A stretch of 64,000 nt of DNA. It comes from Micromonospora sp. NBC_00421. Its GTDB lineage: Bacteria; Actinomycetota; Actinomycetes; Mycobacteriales; Micromonosporaceae. The stretch is from contig NZ_CP107929.1 in assembly GCF_036017915.1 (NCBI RefSeq), positions 2,759,501 through 2,823,500 of the forward strand. The letters run 5' to 3'. The first letter of the stretch is position 1. The number at the start of each line of letters is the position of its first letter. The notes under the pieces were generated by a model. The model did not search any database. It had not been told where the DNA came from and saw only the letters and a list, made by a program, of their open reading frames with translations. Positions 1 to 8,544 of the stretch are shown here, one piece after another. The translations under genes and the position numbers were made by a program.

Positions 1-47
1 TTCGTTCACTCGTTAGTCGGGCTTGCGGAGGTCGTTGCGTCGGCCGG

Positions 48-1769
48 TCAGGCCACGGTGCAGGGGATGCCGTTGAGGGTGAAGGCGGTCGGTTCGGCGG
101 TGTTGCCGGTGTGGTTGGCCTGGAAGCCGATCTCGACGGTGGCACCGGGGGCGAGCGTGCCGTTGTAACTGACGTTGCGGGCGCTCACCTGGCCGCTGGT
201 GGGCGAGATGGTGGCGTTCCAGGCAGAAGTGACGGACTGGCCCGACGGCAGGGTGAAGGCCAACGTCCAGCCGTCGATCGTCGAGGTGCCGGTGTTGGTG
301 ATGGCGATGTTGGCGGTGAAGCCGGAGGCCCAGGTGCTCATCGTGTAGGTGACCCGGGGGCCGGTCCCACCACCGGGCGTGGACGTGGGAGTGGGCGTCG
401 GGGTGGGGGTGGGGGTCGGAGTGGGCGTGGAGGTGATGGTGGGCGTGGGGGTCGGCGTGGTGCCGCCCACGCTGGTCACGAAGGTCATGATGCTGCGCGC
501 GGGAAGGGTGACGGTGAGGGAGCCGTTCGACATGGTGAGCGCGCTCTGCGGCGCGACGGTCCGGCTCCCGTCGGTCAGCCAGTTCGAGACGCTACTGGAC
601 CCGGTGGTGCCCGACAGGGTGAACTGCTGGCTCACCGACGAGGTGTTCTTGTTGACCGCGACGATGACCACGGTGTTCCCACCCCGGTACGCCGAGACGT
701 AGACGTTCGACGCCGGGTTCGCCGTCGCGTCGACCCGCACGTAGCCGGGGCGGACGAACCTGGCGAAGTGCGCCATCATGGCACCGCGCTTGCTGATCTG
801 GCCGTCCTCGCGCATCGGGCCGTAGCTGCGCCGCAGGTACCACCAGACGTACGCCTGGAACTCGGCGTCCACCATGGCGCGGTGGATGTGCTCCCCCACG
901 TCGAGCGCCTCGGGCCAGGCGTCGCCCGAGTTGGCGTTGCTGTTGGGGTAGTAGACCTCGGTCATCCAGAGTTCCTTGCCCGCCCCCTTCTGCTTGAACA
1001 GCGGGTACGGGAAGTTGGAGTACGAGGTGCCGTAGAGGTGGGCCCCGATGATGTCCACGTTGGCCAGCGCGGTGGCGTCGTTGAGGATCGGGTCCGACAT
1101 CGACTTGACGTACTGGAAGGACTCCGGGGCCATGACCCGGGTGCTGATCACCCCGGAGTTCTCCTTGAGGAACTTGATGATCTCGGCGGAGGTCCACCAC
1201 GTCCAGTCGTGCGCGTAGTCGGGCTCGTTCTGCACCGAGATGGCGTAGAGGTTGACCCCGTTGTTGCGCATGTACACGGTGAAGTCGTTCAGGTGCTGGG
1301 CGTAGGCACCGTAGGAGCTGGCCCGGAGCCGCTTCGCGTTGGTCTGGCTGCCCCGGGTGAAGGTCTCGATCATGCTGGCCGGGGGGTTCCACGGCGACGC
1401 GAAGACGGTCGCCCCGAGTTCGACTGCGCGCTTCGCCGTGGCCAGGTCACGGCCGAAGTCCGCCTGGCTCTCGCCGACGGGAATCCGCAGGATGGAGAAG
1501 CCCAGCCGGCCCTCGCCGGTGCCGAACGCCGTGTCCCGCTGGGCGGCGGTCAGGTCGCCGATCCAGGCGGCGTGCGCCATCGCGCCGAACCCCTTGATCG
1601 TCTGCCGCGATGCCGACGGGTTGATGCTCGCCGGTGCGGCCGAGGCCTCCGTGGCCCCCAGGGCCGCCGTGGCCGCTGCCACCGGCAGGGCCCCCAGCGT
1701 GGTCAGGACGACTCTGCGGCTCAACGGCTTTCGCTCGCCGCTCACCGGCCCCATCTGATCCTGCGTCAT
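48..1769 (-). CDS. Exported GH30 glucuronoxylanase-like enzyme with C-terminal CBM2
   Basis: Secreted endo-acting hydrolase, probably cutting glucuronoxylan (GH30 subfamily 8 type). The 573-residue protein starts at an ATG preceded by GGAGGA. A longer in-frame extension exists upstream but has no coding character. Residues 17-45 form a Tat-like signal (SRRVVLTTLG) ending in ASA. The TIM-barrel domain carries the acid/base Glu182 in NEPDYAHDW and the nucleophile Glu271 in TEVYY. A beta-sandwich follows, then a Thr-Pro repeat linker and a CBM2 cellulose-binding module at about 470-573. Fold and family are clear; xylan as substrate is inferred from the family. A LacI-type palindrome lies 140 bases upstream. 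The linker DNA is low-complexity and may vary between strains. Confidence 0.93.
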   Translation of the reverse strand: MTQDQMGPVSGERKPLSRRVVLTTLGALPVAAATAALGATEASAAPASINPSASRQTIKGFGAMAHAAWIGDLTAAQRDTAFGTGEGRLGFSILRIPVGESQADFGRDLATAKRAVELGATVFASPWNPPASMIETFTRGSQTNAKRLRASSYGAYAQHLNDFTVYMRNNGVNLYAISVQNEPDYAHDWTWWTSAEIIKFLKENSGVISTRVMAPESFQYVKSMSDPILNDATALANVDIIGAHLYGTSYSNFPYPLFKQKGAGKELWMTEVYYPNSNANSGDAWPEALDVGEHIHRAMVDAEFQAYVWWYLRRSYGPMREDGQISKRGAMMAHFARFVRPGYVRVDATANPASNVYVSAYRGGNTVVIVAVNKNTSSVSQQFTLSGTTGSSSVSNWLTDGSRTVAPQSALTMSNGSLTVTLPARSIMTFVTSVGGTTPTPTPTITSTPTPTPTPTPTPTPTSTPGGGTGPRVTYTMSTWASGFTANIAITNTGTSTIDGWTLAFTLPSGQSVTSAWNATISPTSGQVSARNVSYNGTLAPGATVEIGFQANHTGNTAEPTAFTLNGIPCTVA

Positions 1770-1910
1770 GTCTTCCGTCCTCCTGGTGGTGGTGGTGATA
1801 CGCGCCTTCCCGGCCCCATCGACCCGGTCGGCACCGAATCTGCTGCGTCGCCACGGGGTGACCTCGACCTCACCGTCGGCATTTCGACAGCACATATCGA
1901 TCGTGATAAT

Positions 1911-1924
1911 TGTGAACGTTAACG
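1911..1924. promoter_or_regulatory. LacI-type operator upstream of the GH30 gene
   Basis: TGTGAACGTTAACG is close to the palindrome TGTTAACGTTAACA and resembles the sites upstream of four other hydrolase or transporter genes in this window. It sits in a locally AT-rich patch about 140 bases before the xylanase start. Which LacI protein binds it is not known. Confidence 0.6.
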
Positions 1925-2081
1925 GCCGGAGTTTAGTTTCCCCTTCCGGAGGGGTCAAGCATGCGCGGGCGGCACCAACGGGCCGCACCTTTCCGGGCGG
2001 CATCCCGATCGTGGCGCACCGCCACGGGGTGCGCGGCGACCGTGCGCAACCGTCCGGAACGGTGCGCCGCCCGGCGGTTGC

Positions 2082-2087
2082 TAGCGT
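2082..2087 (+). promoter_or_regulatory. Putative -10 element for a leaderless transcript
   Basis: TAGCGT fits the actinobacterial TANNNT -10 consensus and lies 8 bases before the ATG at 2095. There is no purine-rich ribosome-binding site between them. The spacing suggests that transcription starts at or next to the start codon. Confidence 0.4.
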
Positions 2088-2094
2088 GATCATC

Positions 2095-2655
2095 ATGGCT
2101 GAGCTGGAAGATCTGGTCCTGACCCCCGACGAGCGAGCCCGGGGGGTCCGGGTCGACAGCGTGATGTTCGGGATGGACTGGACCGGCGAGGAGCACCCCG
2201 GCCAGTTGGCCGCGTTCGTGGCCGGTCGGATACGGGCCTTCGGGGCGGAGCCGACAGACGTCGACACCACCGTCGTCTACCAGGCTGCCGAGGCCGACCC
2301 GACGCTACGCCGCGGTGACTTCCCGATCCGCCAGCTCGATCATCTGGCCGGCGTGCTGGCACATCTCGGCTGCACGCTCGCGGTGTGGGACAACGGCACC
2401 GACACCTACGAGGTGCTGGTCGCGCTGACCGGCGGGGACGAGTTGACCGGGTTGACCCACCAGGGCCTCCCGGTGCGGGCCTGGGGGTCGGCACCGGAGG
2501 AGACCTTCGTCAGCCTGGACTGCCCGAACTGCGCGGAGATGCTGTTCTGGCAACTGTCGGCGACCCAGACCCTGGCCGACGAGCACTGCGACTGTGGCAC
2601 CGCGTTGTTCGACGCCACCGGCCGCCCACTGCCCCACGTCACGCTCCACGACTGA
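2095..2655 (+). CDS. Hypothetical protein with C-terminal Cys-pair motif
   Basis: I do not recognise a named family for this 186-residue, acidic, soluble protein. It has no signal peptide or membrane segment. The N-terminal 120 residues look like a compact alpha/beta domain. The C-terminus carries CPNC (143-146) and CDC (165-167), which could bind zinc as a small rubredoxin-like knuckle. The ATG was chosen because similarity-free, low-complexity sequence lies upstream and a TANNNT box sits 8 bases before it. It is divergent from the GH30 gene but has its own promoter, so a functional link is not implied. Confidence 0.7.
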   Translation: MAELEDLVLTPDERARGVRVDSVMFGMDWTGEEHPGQLAAFVAGRIRAFGAEPTDVDTTVVYQAAEADPTLRRGDFPIRQLDHLAGVLAHLGCTLAVWDNGTDTYEVLVALTGGDELTGLTHQGLPVRAWGSAPEETFVSLDCPNCAEMLFWQLSATQTLADEHCDCGTALFDATGRPLPHVTLHD

Positions 2656-2710
2656 GTTCCCGGCACCTTCGAACAACCAGTGGACAACTGGCATCGACGA
2701 CCCGGAGCGG

Positions 2711-3095
2711 TTACCCAGGGTGTCGCCCGAACACCCGGCAGAACGGGTGGCCGGCAAAATCTGCGAAGACCGGTATCGGCCTCGATTTCGCCCCGACAGA
2801 CGGCTGGCCCCCATGAAATGATCTGATGTTCCGCCGTGTCGCCATCATCGACGCGAATGTTCAGATGCAACCGTTGGGGATGGCGCGATTCGGGCCAGTC
2901 CGGCGCACGGTAGTGCGCGACGCGGGGGAACGCCAACTGGCGCTGGCCCGGCCCGGTCACCGATGACGACCCCGGCGTCGCTGTCCTCGTTGATGCGCAT
3001 GCCAGGACCGCAGCGCAGAACGCGGCGAACGCCCTGGGATCGGGGCAGTCGAGCACCGTCTCTCCAAACGTCCGATCACGTGTCGACTCTGGCAC
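2711..3095 (-). pseudogene. Frameshifted VOC/glyoxalase-like domain protein
   Basis: Two reading frames together give a typical actinobacterial VOC-superfamily protein. The first frame has the start VPESTRDRTFGETVLDCPDP and the motif LAFPRVAHYRAPDWPE followed by QRLHLNIRVDD. The second frame continues with VFADFAGHPFCRVFG and a TAA stop. The frames join at a run of five C (G on the coding strand) at 2808-2812, where removing one base restores a continuous reading frame. Either the gene is decayed or the run was miscounted during sequencing. Start is taken as GTG. Confidence 0.7.
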
Positions 3096-3238
3096 CGCCT
3101 GCCGGCCGGGCCGCACAAAGCGCTAGGTCACTCTCCATGCCGGCGGCGTACCCTACTGGCGCATCCCGGCTTGAGGGCGGTGGTGGGTGAGGTCGCGCCG
3201 TGGGCTGTCCGCTAGCCGCAGCCGGCCGATGGCTTCGG

Positions 3239-3676
3239 TCAGGCTCGCTTGCGGCGCGCGATCTCGTCAGAGAGCTGCTGCACACGGGCGGGGTCCGCGT
3301 CCCGGGCAAGGGCGACGTAGTGGTCCATGACGGCCGGCCGGTAGCGCACGGGCAACGTCTGCCCGGGGGCGAGTCGGGTGAGCTCGGTGATCGTGAGGGC
3401 TTCGTCTGCGACACCGCGGAACGAGATGCCGTCGGCGGTCTCCACGTCGAACATCAGGACCACGCGAGGGTTGCTGTTCACCTCCCGCCAGTCGACGAGA
3501 ACACCGAGCGCAAGCGCCCCCGTACGCAGTTCCGCATTGCGTTTCCGTGCCTCACTGCTCAGGAGCGGGTTCGGGGCGACGCCCGGGAAGCCGGGCCCGA
3601 CGCCGAGCGATTCCCGACTCAGGTCGGGCCTGAGCTGCGCCATCAGATCGTCGAGCTTTTTCTTCCTACCGAACAT
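3239..3676 (-). CDS. Hypothetical cytoplasmic protein
   Basis: A 145-residue protein of unknown function starting MFGRKKKLDDLM. It has a basic N-terminus, then a Pro/Gly loop and a predicted beta-rich core (GVLVDWREVNSNPRVVLMFD), ending in a charged helix with RRK. The core resembles small actinobacterial proteins that compute a beta-barrel fold after a short helical stalk. No signal peptide, no catalytic motif visible. Codon bias is typical of the window, so I consider it real. Confidence 0.65.
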   Translation of the reverse strand: MFGRKKKLDDLMAQLRPDLSRESLGVGPGFPGVAPNPLLSSEARKRNAELRTGALALGVLVDWREVNSNPRVVLMFDVETADGISFRGVADEALTITELTRLAPGQTLPVRYRPAVMDHYVALARDADPARVQQLSDEIARRKRA

Positions 3677-3825
3677 CCTGGCCCCTCCCCCACACCGGTG
3701 CCGGAATCTCGGCCTGACGCTTCGCTCTCGCGGCGATCATACGTCGCCGGCCATTCCCTTCCGGGCCGAGCGTCCCGTCGGCTTCGGGAGCATCCCCTCG
3801 ATCAACGACCCACTGGGCAGCACAC

Positions 3826-4662
3826 CTAGTGAGGGCGGGTCACGGAGTCCTGGCCCGCCCTTCGTTGTACCGTTGCCAGCCTGAAACTGGCCCAGATGCG
3901 AGCAGCTACCGCGAGCGGCCCGCGATGTGGTGCCGTTGGGCTTTCCTGCTGGCGTAGCTCCCACAGGTCAGCGAGCGCTGCGGCGAAGGCGTCGACCGCG
4001 TCGGGCGCGGCCTGCTTCCACGCTGGAATCTGGTCGGCCCACCCTTCGGAGTCCGCCGGACTGTGTCCGGCTCGGACGAGTCGGACGATCATCAGGGCGG
4101 TGTCGATCCACGCCGCGCCCCGGCACGGCATGGACCAGTCGACGACGTGCACCCGGGTGCCGAGCAGGAAGTTGAACGGTGTGACGTCGGTATGCAGGAG
4201 GGTGTCCCCGTCGACCAACTCAGGGGCGATGCGGCCCTCCCAGCGCTTGGTCGCCGCCTGAACTCGGACCGGCGGGCACGGGGTCAGCCCTTGCGTGAGC
4301 GCGGTCAGGGTGTCGGCGATGACGGGCAGGTCGGCGGACCCGGGGGTCAGGTCAGCGTGCCGACCATGCACGTGATCGAAGCCGAGAGCCAACCAGCCGC
4401 TCTCCTCGACCTTCCACCGCAGCCTGGGCGCGATGTCGGGTAGCCACGGATTGACTCGGGCCTCGGCGCGGTGCATCCGGGCCAAGGGGTTGCTCGTCTG
4501 GATGGCCTTGCAGAAGATGTGCCCGCCGTCCGTTTCCAGGGTCGCGGCGAGGCTCGACACGGAACCGGTCGACGCCGACCGGGCTGCCCGGACCGGGCCG
4601 GTGTGGGACTCGATGGCAAGCCGAACCGTAGCTGGCAGGTCCTCCCAGTGGCGGTCGGGCAT
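3826..4662 (-). CDS. Aminoglycoside phosphotransferase (APH)-family small-molecule kinase
   Basis: A 278-residue kinase-fold protein. The catalytic loop is HTDVTPFNFLL (157-167), matching the APH consensus HxDxxxxN, and VVDW (174-177) supplies the metal-binding Asp. Lys52 in IFCKAI is the likely ATP-contacting lysine. Such proteins in actinomycetes phosphorylate small alcohols or antibiotics; the substrate here cannot be read from sequence. It follows a strong hairpin terminator that separates it from the gene upstream, so it is probably transcribed alone. A weak hairpin overlaps its last codons. Confidence 0.82.
   Translation of the reverse strand: MPDRHWEDLPATVRLAIESHTGPVRAARSASTGSVSSLAATLETDGGHIFCKAIQTSNPLARMHRAEARVNPWLPDIAPRLRWKVEESGWLALGFDHVHGRHADLTPGSADLPVIADTLTALTQGLTPCPPVRVQAATKRWEGRIAPELVDGDTLLHTDVTPFNFLLGTRVHVVDWSMPCRGAAWIDTALMIVRLVRAGHSPADSEGWADQIPAWKQAAPDAVDAFAAALADLWELRQQESPTAPHRGPLAVAARIWASFRLATVQRRAGQDSVTRPH
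3832..3861. terminator. Weak hairpin at the 3' end of the APH-like gene
   Basis: Eight-base arms AGGGCGGG and CCCGCCCT enclose 14 bases. It overlaps the last codons of the minus-strand kinase gene and lacks a T-run, so termination activity is uncertain. Confidence 0.35.
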
Positions 4663-4678
4663 CCCACTCCCTCGCTGA

Positions 4679-4719
4679 CTGCGGCGACCGTAGACGCATG
4701 CAGCCTACGGTCGCCGCAG
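4679..4719 (-). terminator. Strong hairpin terminator
   Basis: A perfect 15-base stem (arms CTGCGGCGACCGTAG and its complement) with an 11-base loop lies just after the stop of the minus-strand gene ending at 4738 and just before the APH-like gene. It should end transcription of the former. Confidence 0.75.
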
Positions 4720-4737
4720 CGGCGGGGGCGGTTCAGC

Positions 4738-5220
4738 TCAGCGTGTCGGGCTGTCGGTGCACCCGGCGTGGCACTGCGTGCAGTCCGCCTTGCCATGCCA
4801 CAGCGGCCGGTCGATTTGGTAGCCGACGGCGGCGATGGCGTCAACGGCCCGGGCCAGTGGCACGGCCTCGCGGGCGGGGACGGTCGGCCACTCGCTGCCG
4901 TCCTCCGGCTCGTGGTGGATAAACCGGCCGGCGATCCGGTCGCAGAACTCGCTGTAGTCGCGGGTGTAGAGGAGGAAGGTGTGCCAGCCGATGTCGACCA
5001 TGTCGGAGGGGCCGATCGGCGTGGTCGTGACGGCGGCAGCGGCGGCGGCGGCGAGGAACGCCAGCGCCTGGTCGAGGATGCGTGCCGGCATGCCGGCCGG
5101 CAACTCCGGGTGATCCTTGGCGATGCGGTCGGTGAGCCGCGCGAACAGCTCGGGAGACACCAGCGAGGTTCCTCGCCTTGCGGCGGTCGTCGGGTTGAGC
5201 GCGGGAAGGGAATGGACCAC
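4738..5220 (-). CDS. Small protein resembling glycine-rich-domain-containing family
   Basis: About 160 residues. The motif VDIGWHTFLLYTRDYSEFC followed by AGRFIHH and the C-terminal CTQCHAGCTDSP resemble a family of small actinobacterial proteins usually labelled glycine-rich-domain-containing, whose role is unknown. The His and Cys residues could coordinate metal. Start is uncertain: GTG at 5220 has a purine-rich GAGGAG close upstream; a longer open frame runs to 5442 but encodes unrelated, low-quality sequence. The upstream DNA contains a stub of an acetyltransferase, so the 5' region has been rearranged. Confidence 0.7.
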   Translation of the reverse strand: MVHSLPALNPTTAARRGTSLVSPELFARLTDRIAKDHPELPAGMPARILDQALAFLAAAAAAAVTTTPIGPSDMVDIGWHTFLLYTRDYSEFCDRIAGRFIHHEPEDGSEWPTVPAREAVPLARAVDAIAAVGYQIDRPLWHGKADCTQCHAGCTDSPTR

Positions 5221-5315
5221 TGCTCCTCGCCCCTCGCTGCGAGCCAGGCGACGCTTTCGCGTCGCCAACTCATGATGACGTCGACATCGCTCTGCCGCGC
5301 CGGCGTGATGCTCAT
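5202..5315 (-). pseudogene. N-terminal remnant of a GNAT acetyltransferase
   Basis: Thirty-eight codons from an ATG read as the first strand and helix of a GNAT enzyme (MSITPARQSDVDVIM, then WLAARGEEQWSIPFP). The rest of the acetyltransferase, including the acetyl-CoA loop, is missing; the frame runs into the next gene in the wrong register. A small deletion appears to have joined this stub to the gene downstream. Confidence 0.55.
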
Positions 5316-5564
5316 GCGGGTATTCCAACGGTCGGGACTTGGCGATGCTGTGCTGGCCGGTTCTGGTGTGACGCGCGGAGGCGCTGGCCCCGCCGAAGCG
5401 ACCGCTCATGGCCGACGCGGCGGGGCTGGCGCGCGCACGCAAGGCGGGAGCCCTGCCTGTCAGGCTGACATCGTCCCAGGCTTCTCGTAGGCCGCAACCT
5501 CGGTCAGCTGTTCAGTTAGAGCGCGCGATCCTCCGGTAATGGGGGGCGCGGTGACGCACTCGCC

Positions 5565-6104
5565 CTACCGGGCGGGTCGCCCGTGGGCCAGTGGCAGCAC
5601 CAACAGATCCATGGCAGGCCCCCATTCGAGACGCGACCCACCCACCCGCCGCCAACCGTTACGGGCATACACCTGACGCGCATCCGAGCGAGGATTCGAT
5701 GCCAGAGTGGCGTACCCCTCCGCCCGACCAGCAAGCAGCCTACGCATCAGCCCCGCCCCGACCCCTCGGCCCCGCCAACGCGGATCAACGATCCACTCCA
5801 TCACCGCGAACTTCGAGGCCGCACGCACCTCGGCGGGTGGGTCCGCATCAGCACGGGACCACCACACCCCGGCGGGCATCGTCCACCCGTACGCCGCCCC
5901 CACCAGCAGAGCACCATCCTGAGCCGCCACCAGCCTGAAGCCAGGACGTTGCGCCTCACCTGGCAGGCCGTCGGCAAACCGAGACACCTCCTCCGGGCCC
6001 TCCCCATACGGCGGCTCCGCATACACCACCCCATACAGCTCGACCAACGCCGGGAACAGGGACGCGGCAGCCACCCCAACGCGAAGCACAAACGTGACAG
6101 TCAC
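5565..6104 (-). CDS. GNAT-family N-acetyltransferase
   Basis: A 179-residue single-domain acetyltransferase. The acetyl-CoA pyrophosphate loop is VDPRWRGRGVGAG (106-118), the canonical motif A, followed by the YARNGWRRVG strand typical of the C-terminal half. Substrate is unknown; the family acetylates amines on small molecules, peptides or protein termini. It lies just downstream of the XRE regulator on the same strand with a 107-base gap, so co-transcription is possible but not certain. Confidence 0.85.
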   Translation of the reverse strand: MTVTFVLRVGVAAASLFPALVELYGVVYAEPPYGEGPEEVSRFADGLPGEAQRPGFRLVAAQDGALLVGAAYGWTMPAGVWWSRADADPPAEVRAASKFAVMEWIVDPRWRGRGVGAGLMRRLLAGRAEGYATLASNPRSDARQVYARNGWRRVGGSRLEWGPAMDLLVLPLAHGRPAR

Positions 6105-6211
6105 CTCCGCACCCGCTCAATCAACTCCCCGAAAACCGGCCGAGGCGGGCCTCAACGCCGGCACGGCGCACACAACTACAACGCTCACCGCTGCGCCTGC
6201 TCCGCCAACGT

Positions 6212-7441
6212 CTACCCGCCAAGATTGCGGATCTCTTCGTACAGGTCATCCGCCGCGCTCGACCCTCGGTAGGGCTCGGCAAGGAGCATCGCAGCGAACC
6301 GGTCAAGGCGCTTCTTGATCCACGAGATTTGACGGTCCCGTGGTAGATCCAGGATCGGCCGAATAGCGGCATGAGCGGAGTCCAGATCCCCGAGTTGCAG
6401 GAAGGCGGTTGCTTGGTAGACGTGGGCCAGTGCCTCGTCGTCCAAGGATCTTCTTTCCGAGGGCTCCTTCTCCCACAGGGCAATCGCCCTCCCCGCCTCT
6501 CGGACAGCCCGCTCCGCGTCCGACCCACCAGCCAGCCAGATCAGGCTGCTCCCCGCGTAGTAGTGCTGCTTAGCAAGAGAGAAGCCGAAAAGGCCATCCA
6601 CAGAATCCGTACTGGAGAGCTCTTCCCGCTCCGTCAGAGCCAGGTCAAGTGAGCGGTTCGCGCCTGCGGAATCACCAAGATTCGCATGGCACTGAGCCAC
6701 CCCGCATAGCAACCGTATCCGGCCGGTGCCCCTTGCCCTGTAGCGCAGTCCGTCGTGCACGTAGTCCAAGGCGTGGGCGTAGTCCCCCCGAAAACGCGCG
6801 ATCAGGCTCTGGGTGCCGCGTGTCCATACGCGCAGTTCGTTATCTCCGGCATGCTCAGCGCAGATCCAGGCGGCTTCTGCGTGGGTCATGGCCACGTTAG
6901 CGCTTCCCAGGTCAAGGGCAGCATAAGCCAGTACGCCTTGCAGCCGACCCAGGAGGAGATAGAGATCCTTGATTTCGTGCGGGGCGTAGTGGCGGTCGCG
7001 CAACCGTTGCAGCACCTCACTACGCAGCTCGACGGCATCTTGCAGCATCGGGCCGGGTGACGTTCCGAGGTAGGCCACCGCCAGTCCGTTCACGCCATCG
7101 CCGATCTCGGCCAGGTCATGATGCTCTTCGACGGCGGTGAGCAGCCGGAGGGAGTCCTTGACGGAGGCCGTCAGTAGCCGGCCCGTCCGCTCGGTCTCGT
7201 GCCGTTCCCTCGCTTCATCCTCCCAAGCCTCAATGAGGGTACCCCGCGCGCCAAGAGCCTGGTCGGCTCGCTGTGCGAACTGTCGGTCCGGGAACTTCTC
7301 GCCCTGCTCCACCTTGCCGATGTAGCCACGGTTGTAGGTGATGCGTCCAGCGAGATCGCGGAGCGACCAGGCATGCTCGGCCCGCATAAGCCGCAACTGG
7401 GCGCCGAACGACGGTCGCGCGGCGCTCGGTGAAGCCGCCAC
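6212..7441 (-). CDS. XRE-family regulator with TPR-like sensor domain
   Basis: A 409-residue regulator. Residues 10-65 are a Cro/C1-type helix-turn-helix (LRDLAGRITYNRGYIGKVEQG). The remaining 340 residues are alpha-helical repeats of TPR character, a layout common in actinomycete regulators that respond to peptides or metabolites. It starts at GTG preceded by AGGAGGGG. A perfect 7-3-7 inverted repeat 43 bases upstream is a likely autoregulatory operator. It is divergent from the GPP34 gene set starting at 7800, which it may control. Its codon use is less GC-biased than its neighbours, a hint of acquisition. Confidence 0.88.
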   Translation of the reverse strand: MAASPSAARPSFGAQLRLMRAEHAWSLRDLAGRITYNRGYIGKVEQGEKFPDRQFAQRADQALGARGTLIEAWEDEARERHETERTGRLLTASVKDSLRLLTAVEEHHDLAEIGDGVNGLAVAYLGTSPGPMLQDAVELRSEVLQRLRDRHYAPHEIKDLYLLLGRLQGVLAYAALDLGSANVAMTHAEAAWICAEHAGDNELRVWTRGTQSLIARFRGDYAHALDYVHDGLRYRARGTGRIRLLCGVAQCHANLGDSAGANRSLDLALTEREELSSTDSVDGLFGFSLAKQHYYAGSSLIWLAGGSDAERAVREAGRAIALWEKEPSERRSLDDEALAHVYQATAFLQLGDLDSAHAAIRPILDLPRDRQISWIKKRLDRFAAMLLAEPYRGSSAADDLYEEIRNLGG

Positions 7442-7799
7442 AGATCGCCCCTCCTGTCGCCTACTCGCTCAGTTGATTTTGGGCGACACCCAAGGTGTCG
7501 ACGCCGTGACGCGCCATCGGAAGCCTAGGAGCATGAAGCCGAACCTTACTCCTGGGGGAGCGAGCCATTCTTGCCCGACTCGACATCTCGCCGGCGCATA
7601 CCTCGGACCTGGCGCAACAAGCCCCTCCCGTGACGGTGCCTTACTGGGCGACGAACACGCGTGCGGGACGACTCCCACCCACGATACGAGCGCAGGGTCG
7701 TACCCCATCCCCCTACGCGGCGGTCCCTGAGCCCTCTGGTCGGGCGTTCGCGGCCGGCTGTCGAGAACAGTCAACTCTTTGATTCCACAAAGAAAGGTG
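7442..7799. other. Divergent intergenic region between XRE regulator and GPP34 gene set
   Basis: Holds the inverted repeat at 7484-7500 and no convincing gene. A 65-codon plus-strand frame from 7534 with a nearby AGGAG has random third-position composition and no recognisable sequence, so I do not call it. The plus-strand gene at 7800 is preceded by AGAAAGG. Confidence 0.5.
7484..7500. promoter_or_regulatory. Inverted repeat, probable XRE operator
   Basis: CGACACC-CAA-GGTGTCG is a perfect 7-3-7 palindrome in the gap between the XRE gene and the divergent operon. It lies about 43 bases upstream of the XRE start, where a repressor would block its own promoter. Confidence 0.5.
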
Positions 7800-8042
7800 A
7801 TGGCGTTGACCCGCATCAAGTGGTTCGTTCCTCGGGACGGGCAGCCGTACCAGCCGTTCGGTATCGATCGGGAGGGCCCGGCCACGCTCTACGGTCACAA
7901 GGGCGGTTGGAGCCGAACCGACGAGGCCACGGCCCAGGACGTGGCGCGCGTCAACCGCCGATTCTGGGCCGGCCTCAGCATCCCGGCGCAGGCCCCGGCC
8001 CGGCCGAGGCGGCGTCGCTGGCGTTGGTGGCCACGCGCATGA
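7800..8042 (+). CDS. Small basic hypothetical protein, first gene of GPP34 set
   Basis: Eighty residues, not recognised. The N-terminal 60 residues are mixed (MALTRIKWFVPRDG) and the C-terminus is an Arg/Trp-rich tail (RPRRRRWRWWPRA) that could bind nucleic acid or membrane. AGAAAGG precedes the ATG. Its stop overlaps the next start as ATGA, so translation is coupled to the downstream small genes. Confidence 0.6.
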   Translation: MALTRIKWFVPRDGQPYQPFGIDREGPATLYGHKGGWSRTDEATAQDVARVNRRFWAGLSIPAQAPARPRRRRWRWWPRA

Positions 8043-8317
8043 CCGGCAGCAGCCTTCCCCCGCCCCGGGTCGCCCCCGGCACCCTGCTGCAACTCGACGG
8101 CGACGACTGGTCCTTCGGCCGCGACCTGATGCCCGGCACTCACGTCGATGTCGTCCTGGTGCGGCTGCGCACCGACCTCGCGCATCTCAGTGACGAGTGG
8201 ATGTGGGTCCTCGGCCACCGTCCGCAGTGCGAGTACCCGCACGTGGAGCAGCACCCGCCCTGCCTGGAACTGCGGGTCCGCATCACCGCGCTGCGTCGTT
8301 ACGGCAGCGCACGATGA
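8039..8317 (+). CDS. Small hypothetical protein
   Basis: Ninety-two residues of unknown function, beta-rich by eye (GTLLQLDGDDWSFG, HVDVVLVRLRTDL), with a His/Cys cluster HRPQCEYPHVEQHPPC near residues 60-75 that might bind metal. ATGA overlaps join it to both neighbours, so the three small genes and GPP34 are likely made together in fixed ratio. Confidence 0.6.
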   Translation: MTGSSLPPPRVAPGTLLQLDGDDWSFGRDLMPGTHVDVVLVRLRTDLAHLSDEWMWVLGHRPQCEYPHVEQHPPCLELRVRITALRRYGSAR

Positions 8318-8544
8318 CCGGCGCCCACGAGAGCGTCCACCCCGGCGCCCGGTACGACTCGGCCCGCAGGACGGTCCTGGGCCACCTCGGCCGCACCTGC
8401 TTCGAGTGCCGCGACGACGGGTGCGCGCAGCACCGCTGGGCCGTCGAGGAGCTGCGTCACCACCCGATCGGCCGTGGCCTCCTCGAACGTCACGGCCTCC
8501 TCGACCCATCCGACGATCCGACCCAGGAAGGCCAGCAGCGGTGA
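8314..8544 (+). CDS. Small Cys/His-rich hypothetical protein
   Basis: Seventy-six residues. The centre reads TCFECRDDGCAQH, a CxxC-x4-CxxH arrangement that looks like a minimal zinc knuckle. No known family assigned. It overlaps the upstream gene by ATGA and the downstream GPP34 gene by GTGA. Confidence 0.6.
   Translation: MTGAHESVHPGARYDSARRTVLGHLGRTCFECRDDGCAQHRWAVEELRHHPIGRGLLERHGLLDPSDDPTQEGQQR

Noticed and set aside
378..455. Tandem repeat upstream of CBM2
   Set aside because: It is the Thr-Pro linker coding sequence of GH30, not an independent element.
1770..2270. Longer GH30 protein with 167 extra N-terminal residues
   Set aside because: It would cross the operator and the divergent gene, and it bypasses the Tat signal that follows a good ribosome site.
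7534..7730. 65-codon plus-strand frame with nearby AGGAG
   Set aside because: Third codon positions are near random and the sequence shows no recognisable feature; treated as noncoding.
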